Shown here in pieces: positions 1 through 11,998 of a stretch of DNA of 64,000 nt. Both the position numbers and the translations under genes were made by a program. Within the stretch, counting starts at the first letter, position 1, and every line of letters begins with the position of its first letter. Source of the DNA: Podaxis mareebaensis (taxonomy: Eukaryota; Basidiomycota; Agaricomycetes; Agaricales; Agaricaceae); NCBI GenBank assembly GCA_018524725.1, contig JAEUWP010000569.1:1-64000 (forward strand), given 5' to 3'. The notes beneath the pieces are model-generated. The model ran no database searches. It was not told where the DNA came from and saw only the letters and a list, made by a program, of their open reading frames with translations.

Positions 1-1634
1 CATGAAGTCATCTTCGAGGGAGGGTGGGTGGGATATTGCGAGTCCGCACGCTGTAGAGGTGTAGTCTTGGCACGATTTTGGTCTCGCGCCGTGGTGGTTG
101 GTGGTATAGTCGTGTATTGAGTTGTCTGGGGCCCGTGACTCGTCACGCTGCACAAGAATTCGCACCAGGTTCGTACCTCACTTGGTGCGGCACTCTTGAC
201 TCGAGGCATTCGAATGACGGAGTGTAGACGCCGGAGAGCCGTCATGGCAACATCTTTCGTGATGTCAAGTACGTTGCACATACACCAGAAGTTGCACTCC
301 TGAATCTTGACTCGCTTAAGAAGGATACAAGACCCAATAAGTTTCTTTGCGGCTTGAAACATATCGGGAGGTATGTTGAATAGGATCTCGGTATATATTC
401 TGTCGAGAGCGGCGAACAGATTTCGCTGGTCACCGGAGATAGGCAACTTTGAGAGAGCAGAGAGCACGATATCTAATTGGGCAATAGGATTGCCGACCCA
501 TGGATCGTCAATGAAGCGGGTGACGATGTCCGCAAATGCGAAAAGGCCCGACGACGCTTTCGCAATTTTGAGAAACTGGTCGTTGCTGGGCCATACTGAA
601 ACGGTAATATGCTCGGGGTAGGCCTTGGAGATTCTTGAGAATTCACCGTGGAGAAATTTCTCGACGTCGCGGCAGGCCTCCTCAGAGTCGATGGGGACCT
701 CCTCCTCCCAGAGACTTGCTTTGATGCTGTCTTCATAAAATACCGCTTTCAAATGCTGCTCGGGACGACTCGCGACAACCCAGGTGAGGGGTATCGTCAG
801 ATACTGAAGGACGAAACCACTAATCAGCCGGACGATCTCGCACTGCGAGCGGTCACTGTGACATCCAGCAGGTCGTGTATGACAATCATGATCGCTGATT
901 TCTTTGCCGCACTCATCCAAGCCATCGAGAGCAACCAACCAGGTCTCCTTCCAGCGACGAATATGTCTTCGAGTGAAGGGTTCAATAATCAGGATGCGGA
1001 ATTGCTCGCTCATCGCTTTGTCGAGTGATCTCGGATCCATGGCCATGAGTTTGCTGATGTACGCCCTATAGGAGAAATCTCGAACGGCGAGTTGGTAAGC
1101 GATGGTGGGAAACACTTGTTCGGGATTGGTGCGTCCGTTCGGCCGGGAAAAGAATAGACTTGCACCTAGGCGCGCTGCCTTCAATTCAGCCTCTACGAGA
1201 GTTTGAACGATGGCGGATTTTCCAACGCCTGCTGGTCCGTGAAGCCAGAGCAGGTTCTTTTCCTGCTTATGGTTCGTGAGCCACTGTTGAACCCTCTCGA
1301 TGATTGTCGTACGCGTTCCAGGGTGACAACGAGGAGGTGGGTCTCTCTCAGATGAATCGAACTCGGCTCCGGGCATTATGTACTTTTCCAACCATTCCAA
1401 CGCTAATTGCTTAGTTAGAGAACGGCCTAAGTTACGTCAATTGAACGCAATCAACTCACCCTCGCGATCGCGACTACATTGAACAAAAACGTTTTGCGTC
1501 CCGACGTCAACCATAGTAGAATTGTTCACAGCCAGATCACGCGCGCAGAGGAAGAACCCGCCTCTCTGCGCTACCATATCCTGATCTACAAAAGTATCTT
1601 GTTCAATTCCCCAAGAATGCGAGCTGAGGTCCAT
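1..1634 (-). CDS. NACHT-domain P-loop NTPase, 3' end cut by the window edge
   Basis: A NACHT-family (STAND) NTPase of the kind greatly expanded in Agaricomycetes, where such proteins are thought to act in recognition and incompatibility. The reading frame is open from 1427 down to base 1 (about 475 codons) and leaves the window. Visible motifs are the Walker A motif GPAGVGKS (about 1219-1242), a Walker B/DGLDEC segment LVALDGLDECG (about 907-939) and the sensor-like WVVASRPE (about 754-780). A short first exon starts at ATG 1634 and contains ARDLAVNNSTMVDVG, which resembles the N-terminal stretch often found before fungal NACHT domains. The intron is either 1476-1427 or 1459-1427; both donors give the same phase, and the 50-bp choice has the more normal length. 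Repeats that usually follow NACHT would lie outside the window. No frame break is seen. Confidence 0.85.
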
Positions 1635-1904
1635 AGGGAGGCCGCACCTTTCGACAAGTCCATTCTCGCGAAGCCCGTAGGGCCGGGGCTTCGGTCCGTA
1701 TTCGAAGCCAAGCTCGAAGCACCGGATATACCACGGTCTTCAGCCGGGAACAGCGCGATAGGTTAGATGAGTATACAAGGCACTAGGTGAGGATTGAGGA
1801 ATAACATACAAGCTGACTGATCTTGGAGGGGCAGTTCAAAAGCCCCTAGCGCCGTTGTGCGTAGACGTTTTGAATTTGAGGGGGCGCCCGTCACTGCTTC
1901 GTCA

Positions 1905-2225
1905 GTGTTTAACTTGCGTTTGCCCCTGACCTGACATTCCAGTGCGGCTTAATTCATGGCGAGTGCATCTGGCTTTACTATTGGGACCACGTACCGAACG
2001 TCTCGAATCGTTTTTGGCAACGTTTGAAGCAGATTTTGAGAGACCACCCGATATCGCATCATCGATGGTCAACTTGCGTTTGCCCTTGGCCTGCGACATT
2101 CCAATGTAGCTTAGCTCATGGTGAGTGAGTTGGGTTTAGCACCAGAACCACGCACAGAACGTTTGGCGTCGTTTTCGGCAACATTCAGTGAATCAGATTG
2201 ACAAGCTTTCTTGCGTTTTCCGCCA
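1905..2225 (-). repeat. Degenerate tandem duplication coding Lys/Arg-rich segments
   Basis: A unit of about 140-160 bp recurs with AACTTGCGTTTGCCC at 1911 and 2071 and a weaker copy near 2210. Read on the minus strand, each copy gives a basic segment of the type GKRK...SLNVA(K/E)ND.(R/K)RSVRG. Two copies are open over roughly 50 codons, but stops separate them. It may be the remnant of a basic, nuclear-type protein with internal repeats. I do not recognise the family. Confidence 0.5.
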
Positions 2226-4446
2226 CCCGGTGTCATATCCGGTGAAAGAACACAAACACGTCTAACCAGCGTAGCACTTTTCAAATTCGGCGCCGCCTTT
2301 ACGGGGATTTGACGAGGGCAGGAGGTGGTAGTCTAAGTGTCGACCACAGCTTCGTTCTTGGTGTTATATACTGCGGGGCACGTACCCGTGCTGTGCTTTC
2401 TATCTTGTGAGCTTTCAGAGCGCGTGCAGGCCCATGGGCTTTCCGTGGAACATTTACGAGGTTGATGAAATCGGTGAATAATTACACAATTGATATGTGA
2501 GGGCGAGAACTTCGTCATAGAAGTTGTCAACTTCTGCAACTCATTAACACTCAGTACTGCGTAGGGGCGAAGAAAATGTAATATGTATATCCAACATAGG
2601 CCCGGGGGATGCGTTTCCTAAACACCGTACACGAGCAGAAACCTGGAATCAGACCAAGCGGACATCGTGATGTACCCCGCCGCGTTAAAGAGCAGCCTTG
2701 GTGCATATTTGCAACTCCAACCTATCCCCCCTAGTTCCATAAATGTTACACAAAAAGAACGGATGGTTTAGTGTGTACACAGTACAGAGGCTACAGGCTA
2801 GAGCTTCTTTTTGCAATCACCAGATTCCTATCTTTAAGGACATAGAAAATGATGGGTCTTCACGAAGCGAGATCTCGTTTGGAGTTGTAATCCTCGTTTA
2901 TTGGCCTTCTCACTGAAATTGTAATCACGAGGAAGTAGAAAAGTTTAACCAAACGAAAGCGGTCCAGGCCATAGCGAGAGCCATTCCGCTGCTTGGAACA
3001 GTCGCACCTGTACGGCTGGCATGACTACAGGATCATATGGATGACTATGAACCGGGGCGGCGGTGATTACTGTGGGCCGATCGATCAGCGCTGATCCTTT
3101 GCTCTACCAAGCGGGAGCTGATGTCACTAATCAGTGCAATGCAAGCTTCAGCGAGCTCGATACTATGATCGATCAGCTATGGTTTCATAAGTGGGTATGT
3201 ATGCTTTGCGAGTTCAACTCTTCCATGGATGTGCTATTGGATGGGATCTCGCACGTAGCACGATGCTGGGTATATATACATTCTTGAAACTCATGAGCCG
3301 GCCTATGGAATAATCAGAAACGTGACCATTGGGTGGCCCGAAGGAAACAAGGCCTCCGCTAGATATATGCACAGCTGCCGAAATTCTGAGAGAAACCGCC
3401 CAGGTGGTTATATAGGATTTTCCCTCAACGGATCGAATAACAACACGGTGCATATTTTATGTCCATGAAAAATTCCTAAGTTTGCGCCTTCTAAGTATAC
3501 TTCGCCAAGGAACCCAATGGTGGAGCAAGGCTTCGTTGTTCTCGTTCCCTCTTTTCCCAGTCATACGACCAATTTGCCCGCATCCGATTGGGGAGTTGGA
3601 ATGGGTTAGGAATTCCCTACGATCTGTAGTCAAGTCTGTAAGGCTCATGTCAATCAAAGGAAGAGGACGCGTAGGAGATAACTTATCTGTCAACGCTTCC
3701 AGTTGAACAGCGCCACTTGACACGGAGCCTGATTGATATTCCCATCTGGCAAACGGCTCCCAATTCCACCGTCCTAGAGCTCCCTCGCATCGCGCCGGAC
3801 AAAAGCGGGGCCAACAATTGCAGCAGGGAGAACAGGAGCTACTGGAGTTGCGTTGCCGCACTGACCCAGTGTCGTGTTCATAGATGAGATACCAGTCAAA
3901 TTAGCAACATTCCTCCCATCAAACTCTCCATTTCCTCGTTATCCGCGGTTAGGTGAGATAAGGATTACATGTGTGCGACAGTCATAAGAGCTGGAACCTG
4001 TCCAATGTTATACATAGTACGATAAGAACAGTATCTTCGTTCGAAGAGAAGGAAGGGTGCAGATTTTTGGCAGGGCACTGCCTTGCGTGAACTATTCCGG
4101 ACCTACAAGAGGGTGCGGGCCGTCGGCTAGGGGCTCCCATAGCATCATGTCATAGCCTCTGCTTAGATGAAGGACTCTGTCAACGATCGGCTAACTGTTC
4201 CTGTTCCGGTGTTCGATTGGATCAAGGATCGGGGAGAGAGAGGAATGAATTGGTTGACAGGGTTCTCAGATGTCCGGTAAATATGTATTCCCGAACACTG
4301 TCCGAAGGTGTTGAATGATACATAAATAGCGGAGATGCAGGGGCGTGGAGCTAGAAAAGGTGCTCTATTAGTGCAACCCCTTCTATCTTTCGACGCAGTC
4401 CGATACCGAAAACCCCTTTGCTCTGTTCTTTTTATTTTTCTGCACG
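2226..4446. other. Intergenic, no convincing gene
   Basis: Several ORFs of 60-134 codons occur on both strands (for example minus 3457-3861). They overlap each other, have no recognisable motif and no supported splice partners. I see no RNA gene or mobile-element end here. Confidence 0.5.
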
Positions 4447-5405
4447 ATGTTTCCCTTCCCTGTCGACAGCCAATGTTGTCCGTCGACATCAAGTTCTGAT
4501 GTGTCATGTTCATCGAGTTCCACACAGGTAAGCCCAGTCTCTCTTCGGTTTGTGGCTAGGAAGCTAAACTTCTCGGTGGATTCACGAAGATTGACTCGTC
4601 CTCCACCAACCCTTCCACCCTGTTCAGTGAACCCACACCAATAATCCGAGCGAACTTGAGAGAATCAGCATCCGGGTCTCGTTCTGAGAGGCCCCCTCGT
4701 CTTCGCGAACGCACCTCATCGACCCTGTCCACCACGTCGTCCATCTTCGACTTCTATCATCGTTTAACACCCAAAACTCAACCATCCATCGTGACCCCCA
4801 TGACAAAAGCGCTCCCAGTCGCTGGCGTCTGTTGCAAAGGCCAAGTAGCCTGTGGTTCATTCGTTCCCAACCCTTCCGCCGCCGCTATGAATCTTCGATC
4901 ATTCGTCGCACCAGACCAGTACGACGAATACAGAGAGAGCGAAGAAGATGAAGATTACAATAACTCTCGAGGTCGTTCGAGGTATCCAAAACACGCACTC
5001 GTGTCTTCCAAGCAGTTACTACACAATCAAACAAGTGGCCTTGTACCATACATCACCCGCAACCTCTCCATTTCATCGTCGCGGACAGCATCTCCCTCAC
5101 CACCACGTTCCACTGCAAGGTCAACGCGAACACCTCCAACTCCTTCAGTTCGCAGACGTAAATCTTCCTGCTCAAGGATCCCAAGCCCGAAGCTAGACAA
5201 CTCCTCCGGTCCGTCGGCATTTACGGATTTACACCCAGTCTTGGCGAGGTTGGAGAGGGATTCGAAGTTTTTCAAGGCCAAGGTCAGATGTTCGACGTGT
5301 GGGAAGACCGGAGCAGGTTTCCCTATGTGTGGTCGGTGTGGTGAGATGTGGTGCTCAAGAGAGTGTAGAGTTGGAAACGGCAAAAGGCATGTATGTAGGA
5401 ATTAA
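4447..5405 (+). CDS. Ser-rich protein with C-terminal MYND-like zinc finger
   Basis: Two exons, 4447-4527 and 4590-5405, with a 62-bp intron (GTAAGC donor, GCTAAAC branch-like site, AAG acceptor). An acceptor at 4559 keeps the same frame but would make a 32-bp intron. The protein is mostly low-complexity Ser/Pro/Arg sequence, with an acidic patch (ESEEDEDY). It ends in a cysteine cluster: CSTC, then CGRC, then WCSREC, then KRHVC. This follows the MYND order C-x2-C...C-x2-C...C-x3-C...H...C, but the last pair is H-x1-C instead of H-x3-C and nothing follows the finger. MYND fingers usually bind proline-rich partners. The specific role is unknown. No neighbour suggests a pathway. Confidence 0.65.
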
Positions 5406-6519
5406 CTCTTGGTCAATACCTGATGTCCCTAAAAACGTCGAAATATAACTCATTTTGACTATGCCATTAAACACCTTTCAAAACATGGGCATCGGCATTT
5501 GATAGATTTTTGAGGACTATCAGCTGAAAGAGAGTTAAACAGGGCTCTGGCGCTGACTTCCACGGGTGCTCGAAGCATTTGCAACTCCAATACTAGCGTA
5601 TTTTAGGTGACCGTGTTTGGAGCTGGATAATAAGCATCGCGGAATCAACCCCTCAGTGGAGTTGAAAAGACTTAAAATTGAAAGGAGTTTATCGTTCGAG
5701 ACGCTAGCGCCCGCGTTGCGAAAGATTCGTAAATTGCCTTCGACCTGCTAAGTTTCGAGACATGAATCAGCCAGTGTAAATGAAAGTCGCACTACCTAGC
5801 AATTTTGGGGCCATTCTGATACAGGCAAGGAGCCACAGACTCCAACCCTTTACGACCGGGCTCTTTCCACTGTTGGTTCCAGAGAATGGAACCCGAAGTA
5901 GGTGGATCAGGGTTTTTTGTCCAGAACTACAAAAAAGTTCGTTGCTGCTTCTACGCCTGGGCTCGAACGTCTGACTGAGCATCGTATCGAATCGTCAGCT
6001 CCACATCAGGGCGCATGATGCAAGATGCCCCCTGCGCTCCCATCCATAAATATGCCTGACAAAACCACGTTTTGGGGCAAGCGACCGCATCTACATATTC
6101 TTAAGACCAAGAGGCTAGCAGGCGATGCCTAGAGATATGTCATCCACGGATTGGGGTCAATTTCCGTATCGTTGTTGATCCTCTTGGTCTCACGGTCGCT
6201 TGGTCTTCGACAAACCGGTGAGATTTCGTGTTATATATATGATATACGGTTAGCCCGACATCCTTGTTCAATGCACTTGAACGTTACCTACACCCAATCC
6301 GCGTAAGAACCGTGGACAAGGGTGAAGAGGCTACCCGCACACTTTGCTCCCAAGAAGCGTCGAAGTCTCCAAGGACCTAGTATTTCATTTCCGAAAGCCG
6401 ATAATCCATCGCCCAGTGGCAAAGCCTTTCCTATTACGAGGACGCCGATCTGAGTGGAGAAATCTCTACAATCTATTACCGGTGGATCTGACCAAAAATA
6501 CAGAGCACAAATGAGCTTT
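5406..6519. other. Intergenic, no gene seen
   Basis: The 3' flanks of two convergent genes. ORFs at 5767-5982 lie on both strands with no motif. A weak GGGCTCGAACG string at about 5959 resembles a T-arm but does not fold into a tRNA. Confidence 0.5.
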
Positions 6520-7358
6520 TTACGACACATCATGAGCACTAACAATTATTTCCCGTCCATTCGGTCTCACAGAGCGTCGATTTGGGTCTCTCGAAAGTGG
6601 TTTCCGCATATCTAAACAACACGATACACGCACACACAATCAGCCTCAAATCCCAACCCAGCCTCAACAAAAAAGCAAAGAAAACTCACCAAACGCATCC
6701 TCCTCATCCCTACCCCCCTTCCCAACCCCCAAATTCCCATAATACTCCCTCACACGACGATACACACTGTAACCCATCCCCTCATACATCTCAATCGCAA
6801 CCTTGTTCGCACACCTCACATACAAGTCCACAAAGAACCCTTTATAGATCTCGTCTGACACGAGTTCGAGGAGGTTCATCATTTTGCGGGCGAGTCCGAG
6901 ACGGCGGTATTCGGGCGCAACAGTGAGGGCGGTTACGTGCCCATGCCATTCAGGGCCCATACCTTCGGCTTTTCCGAGGACTGCGTTCCGCAGATTGTTT
7001 TGTGGGTTTGGTGTGAGGATGCGGAGCGTGGAGTATAAGTAAGCGGTGGGGTATGTGAAGGATGTGGAGGCGTACCATAGCCCATCATGCGACCGCTTGG
7101 TGCTTCTTGCACGCAGCAGAGGTCAGGCCAACGCGAGAGGTAGTTCAGGTAGAAGCCGATTCCATACTGTAGCAGTAATCTTGAGTAAGAACAGCACATG
7201 AAATCGCGTAGAGAGCGTATATATCTTACAGTTTCTGTCCATATGTCCAAGTTACTTTGAGAGGGTTAGTTCGAGGGCAAAGACAACTAGAATGCGGAAG
7301 CTAACATATTATTGAACTTGAACATATCAGAGGCCTTGAATGGTCGTAAAACACTCAT
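6520..7358 (-). CDS. NAA20: NatB catalytic subunit, N-alpha-acetyltransferase 20
   Basis: GNAT-fold catalytic subunit of NatB. It acetylates the N-terminus of proteins starting Met-Asp, Met-Glu, Met-Asn or Met-Gln on the ribosome, with NAA25 (not in the window) as partner. Five exons join in phase: 7358-7306, 7254-7230, 7166-7076, 6980-6690 and 6611-6520, giving 552 nt and 183 aa. Family landmarks are FKFNNINLDIWTETYGI near the N-terminus, WHGHVTALTVAPEYRRLGLA with the acetyl-CoA loop RRLGLA, VDLYVRCANKVAIEMY, GYSVYRRVREYY and DEEDAFDMRKPLSRD. Introns of 51-95 bp all have GT-AG ends. The length matches fungal and animal NAA20. It lies 231 bp downstream of the Trf4-like gene on the same strand; this looks like ordinary spacing, not an operon. 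Confidence 0.95.
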
Positions 7359-7589
7359 GGTTATAGTGAATCTGCGAATTATGGGTATGCAGGAAAGGTC
7401 GTGGTCGATGTCGGAAGCCAAAGAAATTTCGTCACAATACGTACTTGCCACCCGGTCCGGATCAAATCTCCGGACCGTGCCTCGAGGCAGCAGGCTGCGA
7501 GCGATCGAATGAATCCGGGATACAGGACGGTACTAACACAACTGAACACATGAACATATTGTGAATGTAACAATAACCACGCCAATAAA

Positions 7590-9969
7590 CTAGTCTGAAA
7601 TATCATTGTCACCTGCATCCTCTCCGAGCCCGGTAGCCTTCGAAAGCCAATACGCCCTCTTCTTCTCCGTATCCGCGCTCGATGCAGGTTTACTATCCGA
7701 CCTTCCCTCGTCATTACCAACCAGTGCGTACTCCTTCGCCTCAATCGCATCCGTGCTTTCACCCCCACTTGAACTACCAGACTCCTCGTCGTCATCAGCA
7801 ATAAACACAGTATGTTTATCCTCCTCCCTGCCCTTCCTCCTCCTCTTCCTCGGCGGTTGTTTGCCAATGTCGTACTTTCCGCTCTCTTCCGAATCATGAT
7901 CATTCCTATGAGAAGTGTAAGAAATGCTCGTGTCGCCACCTCCCATGTCCTTCCAACGCGAATATGTCTCTTTGGGAGACGATGAGCCTGGTGATTTGGA
8001 TCTTTTCCGTTGATTGCGCTCGCGCTCATGCTCGAGAGGTTGATCATGCAGAACGTTTGCCCGGGGTCTGACTTGTAGAATATTATGCAATACACGTTTA
8101 TCGTAAACTTCTTGTACGAGACGTCGATGGTTGATTGTCTAACGCATCGGTGAGTACATGTACCGCCGAATAGATGGTGATAACAGACCTCTTGAGTAAC
8201 ACCCATTACGCTCGAGAGTATACTCATATCCTCTGGATGAAACGCCTTCCGTAGCTGAAAGTTACGGCCCTGCCGCTTCGAGTTGATAGTGGCCGCACGC
8301 ATGTAAGCCGTTGATGTTAGAATTCCATGAGCGCCGGCGAGCGTAGCTCGAACTTTAGCAAAGGCAAATGAACCGCTTGAAATGTCATTGGCTATAAGAC
8401 GTATGAATTCTGCTTGGCATAAACCGAACGCATATACGTACTGGGGTCCACAGGGTCTTCAATTGACAGTGCGCTCCTCCTGGTAGGATCATACCACCCC
8501 CGCATCCGCTTGCTAAAATACGTCCCTCCATCGCGCACCGATATGCCCACCTCATCGTAATTGAAGTAGCATCCGTACAACTCAAAGAACTCCATCACCA
8601 ATACACCAAGGTTCTTCTCCGGGTCAATCTCTCCTCTTCGAATCTTGGGATGCATCTGGAGGAAGCTGATCGCAAGGCAGACGATGCTGTAACTTCCAAG
8701 TCCACCAGTGAACACCTCATTCATACTCCGCTGGCTGAGGAACAGCTTCGTGATGAGGACAAGACTGCGCAGGGCAAGTCCAGTCCCGGCCATAGATTGT
8801 AGGAAGCCTTTGATGACCTTCCCACCGACGACGCCGTTTGTCTGGTTTATACTGATGTCGACATTAAATCGCCCGTGTATCATGATAAACTTGACGATTG
8901 GCACCTTTGCTTTGGCGATGACTGTAACATTCGAGGTGATCCCAGCTCTTCGGAGGACAGCGGCAAGGGAATGGAGGACAGAAACTTTGTTGCTGTAGGC
9001 CATTGAGTCGGAGACGATGACGAGGTCTATATCCCTATAGCCAAATACTTCATCGTCAGCAATGAATGGAATCCACACGTATACATATATGCGCACCCCG
9101 AAGGTAGATACAACTTCGTCTCGTAGCTCCCAAATGGCATGACCTTTGCATCAGGGAACGCGATTGTAACAGCGCGTGAGATAATAGCCACTGTCAGTTC
9201 ACGTATCTCGTCCTCCACAGGTGTAGGCGACATCCATTTCGTAAACGCCTCCACCTCTCTGTGCAGCCTGCATCAACACCCAAGAGATTAGCCACCCATA
9301 GGAAGCCAAGAACGAACGCAGTAGTGCTCACATCTCAGAAACATTCTTACACCCATCCCAATCAATGTCATACACCCAAGGAGCCTTCCTCGATGCCGCA
9401 TCCATCCTCTGTTTCTTGTTCGCATACCCATCATCAAAGTCTATTGCGTCATGCTTCCTCTTCTTCTCATCCCTACCCCGCTCTCGACTCCTCTCCCTCT
9501 CTCTGGGCTTTCCACGATCCCAATCCCGTTCACTCGCCACAAGTGCATCACGCACGGGTTCCTTCCCCCTCGCCTTCTCACTCTTCCTCGCCTTCTGTTT
9601 CCTCGAGTCATCTTCGGAATCCGAAGAAGGTGCGAAAGCGATATACTCTTCAACGAACTCCACTGGCTTCGAGGTATCCGCTGGTTGCGAGGACGAGGGG
9701 AGAGACATGGTTGATAAGGTTTGGGAGGATATAGGCGTGGAAGTAGAGGGGCCCGCAACAGCGTCTTCACGTCCACTGTCTATCGAATTTTGATTGTTTG
9801 ATGCCGTAACGCCCTCTATGGGCGTCTGAGTCGCAGAGTTATTAATGCCATTTTTCTGCGACTTTTTCTTTTTCTTTTTCTTTTTATTGTTCTGTGTCGT
9901 CGTAGTCGTAGATGACGCGGATGATGATAAAAGAGCGAGCCGGTCCGCGAGATTGGGTGGATTTGCCAT
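7590..9969 (-). CDS. TRF4: Trf4/PAPD5-type non-canonical poly(A) RNA polymerase
   Basis: Nucleotidyltransferase of the TRAMP complex type, which adds short A tails to aberrant nuclear RNAs for exosome decay. Five exons join in phase: 9969-9332, 9267-9097, 9034-8442, 8391-8189 and 8138-7590, giving 2154 nt and 717 aa. The N-terminal ~200 residues are basic and low-complexity (a Lys run, then an RERERSRER stretch). The catalytic head has PFGSYETKLYLPSG followed by GDIDLV (Asp 271 and 273), and VDISINQ supplies the third Asp (about 329). The PAP-associated region follows, with SRSMNEVFTGGLGSYSIVCL and LGVLVMEFFELYG. The C-terminus is charged and disordered. All introns are 50-64 bp with GT-AG ends. 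It is longer than yeast Trf4 because of the tails. A long ORF in another frame across 7379-8302 is a read-through artefact. Confidence 0.93.
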
Positions 9970-11998
9970 AGGAGGTTTGAGGAGTTTATGTGTGTGAGTG
10001 TGTGTGAGAGTACGTGCCGATCATTTTTGAAGGTGACGGGTTCTTTTCTCAGGGTGATCAGCAGACACACTTGCCCACTACATACCACCCCAGCCGCAAC
10101 TGTAAACCCACGATATTGTGCATTACGGGTGCACAAAGTAACGCAAATATGACAAAGTTCTCTGGTGACTCCCAAGTTATGAGCTTTAGTTCCAAGTTTC
10201 ACGTTTCACCTCAAAATTCAACTCCAAGCTGACTTCGTATCGCACTTGCGTATCTGAACTGGCCCGGCTTTCTGAATGTCATGCTCTTTCAAGTTGATTG
10301 TATACAGTGAACATCTTTACCCCCAAGGTCTCTGTACTCGTATGCCCACGCTCGAACGCCCTTAATCGTTCCGTTCAATGCACCCATTGACGGTTGCATC
10401 GATTCCTTCCCCGTTCTCAACGGAATCCTTGGATGTTGACCCCAGGGAATCAAAACAACAAAGCCCTTCCTGTTATCATTCTCCCCCGAAGCTCATAGAA
10501 CGGTCGGCGACAAGGATCCGAAGTGGCTCCAAACGACGACTCTGTAATTCTGAAACTTGATGTCCCAAAGTGGATTGTAAATAAGCTCTGTGGTTAACTT
10601 GTAGCATCAGTTACCAAAGGGAACATCCGGACTCGTACATCAAGACATCTCCATTTTGGCTTCTCACGTCACGGCGTACGCCAGATCTATCCTGAAAACC
10701 ACTGACGCTTGCTTCGGATACGGGAGCCGGTCCCTTCTCAGTACGGTTAACCTGTGCACCACCCAGCTCGCGAATTATTACTTCCTGTCGCCTCCTACAC
10801 GGAAGTCCCTGAACCTGTCATTTCTCAAGGACCGGATGAGCGGCCAGCACCCGAACGGCCTCGAGGCATTATCCCCTCCTACTTGATGTCCAATGTACAA
10901 AAACTTTTTTCTCTCAAGATCGAAAGCCGCTCCTTTGGTTGACGTCTAAGTCTGTCCATGGAAGAAACCGTCAAGATAAACCTTTCTACCCAAGCACGAG
11001 GCACTCGGATGCTGTAAACCAGCACGGCCTCTACAGACCACATGAATACTTCTATGGCGTGTTTCCCTCGAACTTTGGTGGTCCCTATGATGGCAATTTT
11101 TCAAGACCGTCGGAATCTCCCCGGAACAAACAATACTAAGCGTGCAACCATGGGAGTGGAACTCAAATGGGCGGTAAGTCATCGTCTTCGACTAAGAGAA
11201 AGTAGGCAGTGGTAACCCTCAGATCTAGATGCATATCCCGGACATCCCTGTATTTCCGTTTTGCGTAACTCCGCGACACACAACTGCATGCAAACAGGTG
11301 CACAGTGAATTCCAATCAGAAATACAGCACTACCTCCAGAAGCATCTCGACCTTGATGAGGTTTCCGGATACCAGGGCCGCGAGATTCTCTGCTATACAA
11401 TGCTCTCACTCATTATCATTCGTCGAAATTAATCGAACCGATGGCCCGTTTTATAACAAAATACTCGGAGCTGGTCGAAACACGCTAGCAAAAAAATCCA
11501 TCCCTAAAGCAGCAGGCAAGGATGCCGGTTCATCCTGAGCTTCCTAGTTGTCGTGGCGACAGTGGCTCGGGGACATTGGTGAAGCTTGGGTGAGTCTTGG
11601 ACTGGAGTCCGAGCCACCCGGAGTCGTGAACTTTGTTCCCTGTTTGTTCTCTCCTGAATTCTCAACGCTAGCGCTTACTACGGACGGTGGCGTTCATCAA
11701 ATTCCATGCGTCTTTCCTCAGATACGTACCAGGCTGACTATGTTAATTTGCTGGTGTTATGCTGCACGGCGTTTGATGCGTTCTGGACATGCCTATATAA
11801 CTCATCAGTTGATGGTGGCTGAACATTGTCCTTTCTATTCCCCCCACCATTCCATTCGTTGTTTTTCACAACTACCATTGTCCTGGCGGGTCTTGCCACG
11901 GTGATTTTCTACGCCACATTGTTTCAGTTCCTTCTAGTTCTTCCGTCACCGCCCAGTTGGAGTAAAATTTGGAATTAACCACCGCGCCACATCCCAAA
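9970..11998. other. Long intergenic region between divergent genes
   Basis: About 2 kb between TRF4 (minus) and the Ser/Pro-rich gene (plus). Several plus-strand ORFs of 60-118 codons (10656-10886, 11229-11538, 11548-11904) contain readable peptide stretches but no motif I recognise, and I could not join them in phase. A TATATAA-like site lies at about 11793. Confidence 0.45.

Noticed and set aside
5930..6000. Possible tRNA around GGGCTCGAACG
   Set aside because: No acceptor, D-arm or anticodon stem can be paired around it on either strand.
7379..8302. 307-codon minus-strand ORF
   Set aside because: It reads through introns of the Trf4 gene and is out of frame with the final Trf4 exon. The spliced gene explains the region.
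9261..9793. Plus-strand ORFs of 142-157 codons
   Set aside because: They lie opposite the low-complexity first exon of the Trf4 gene.
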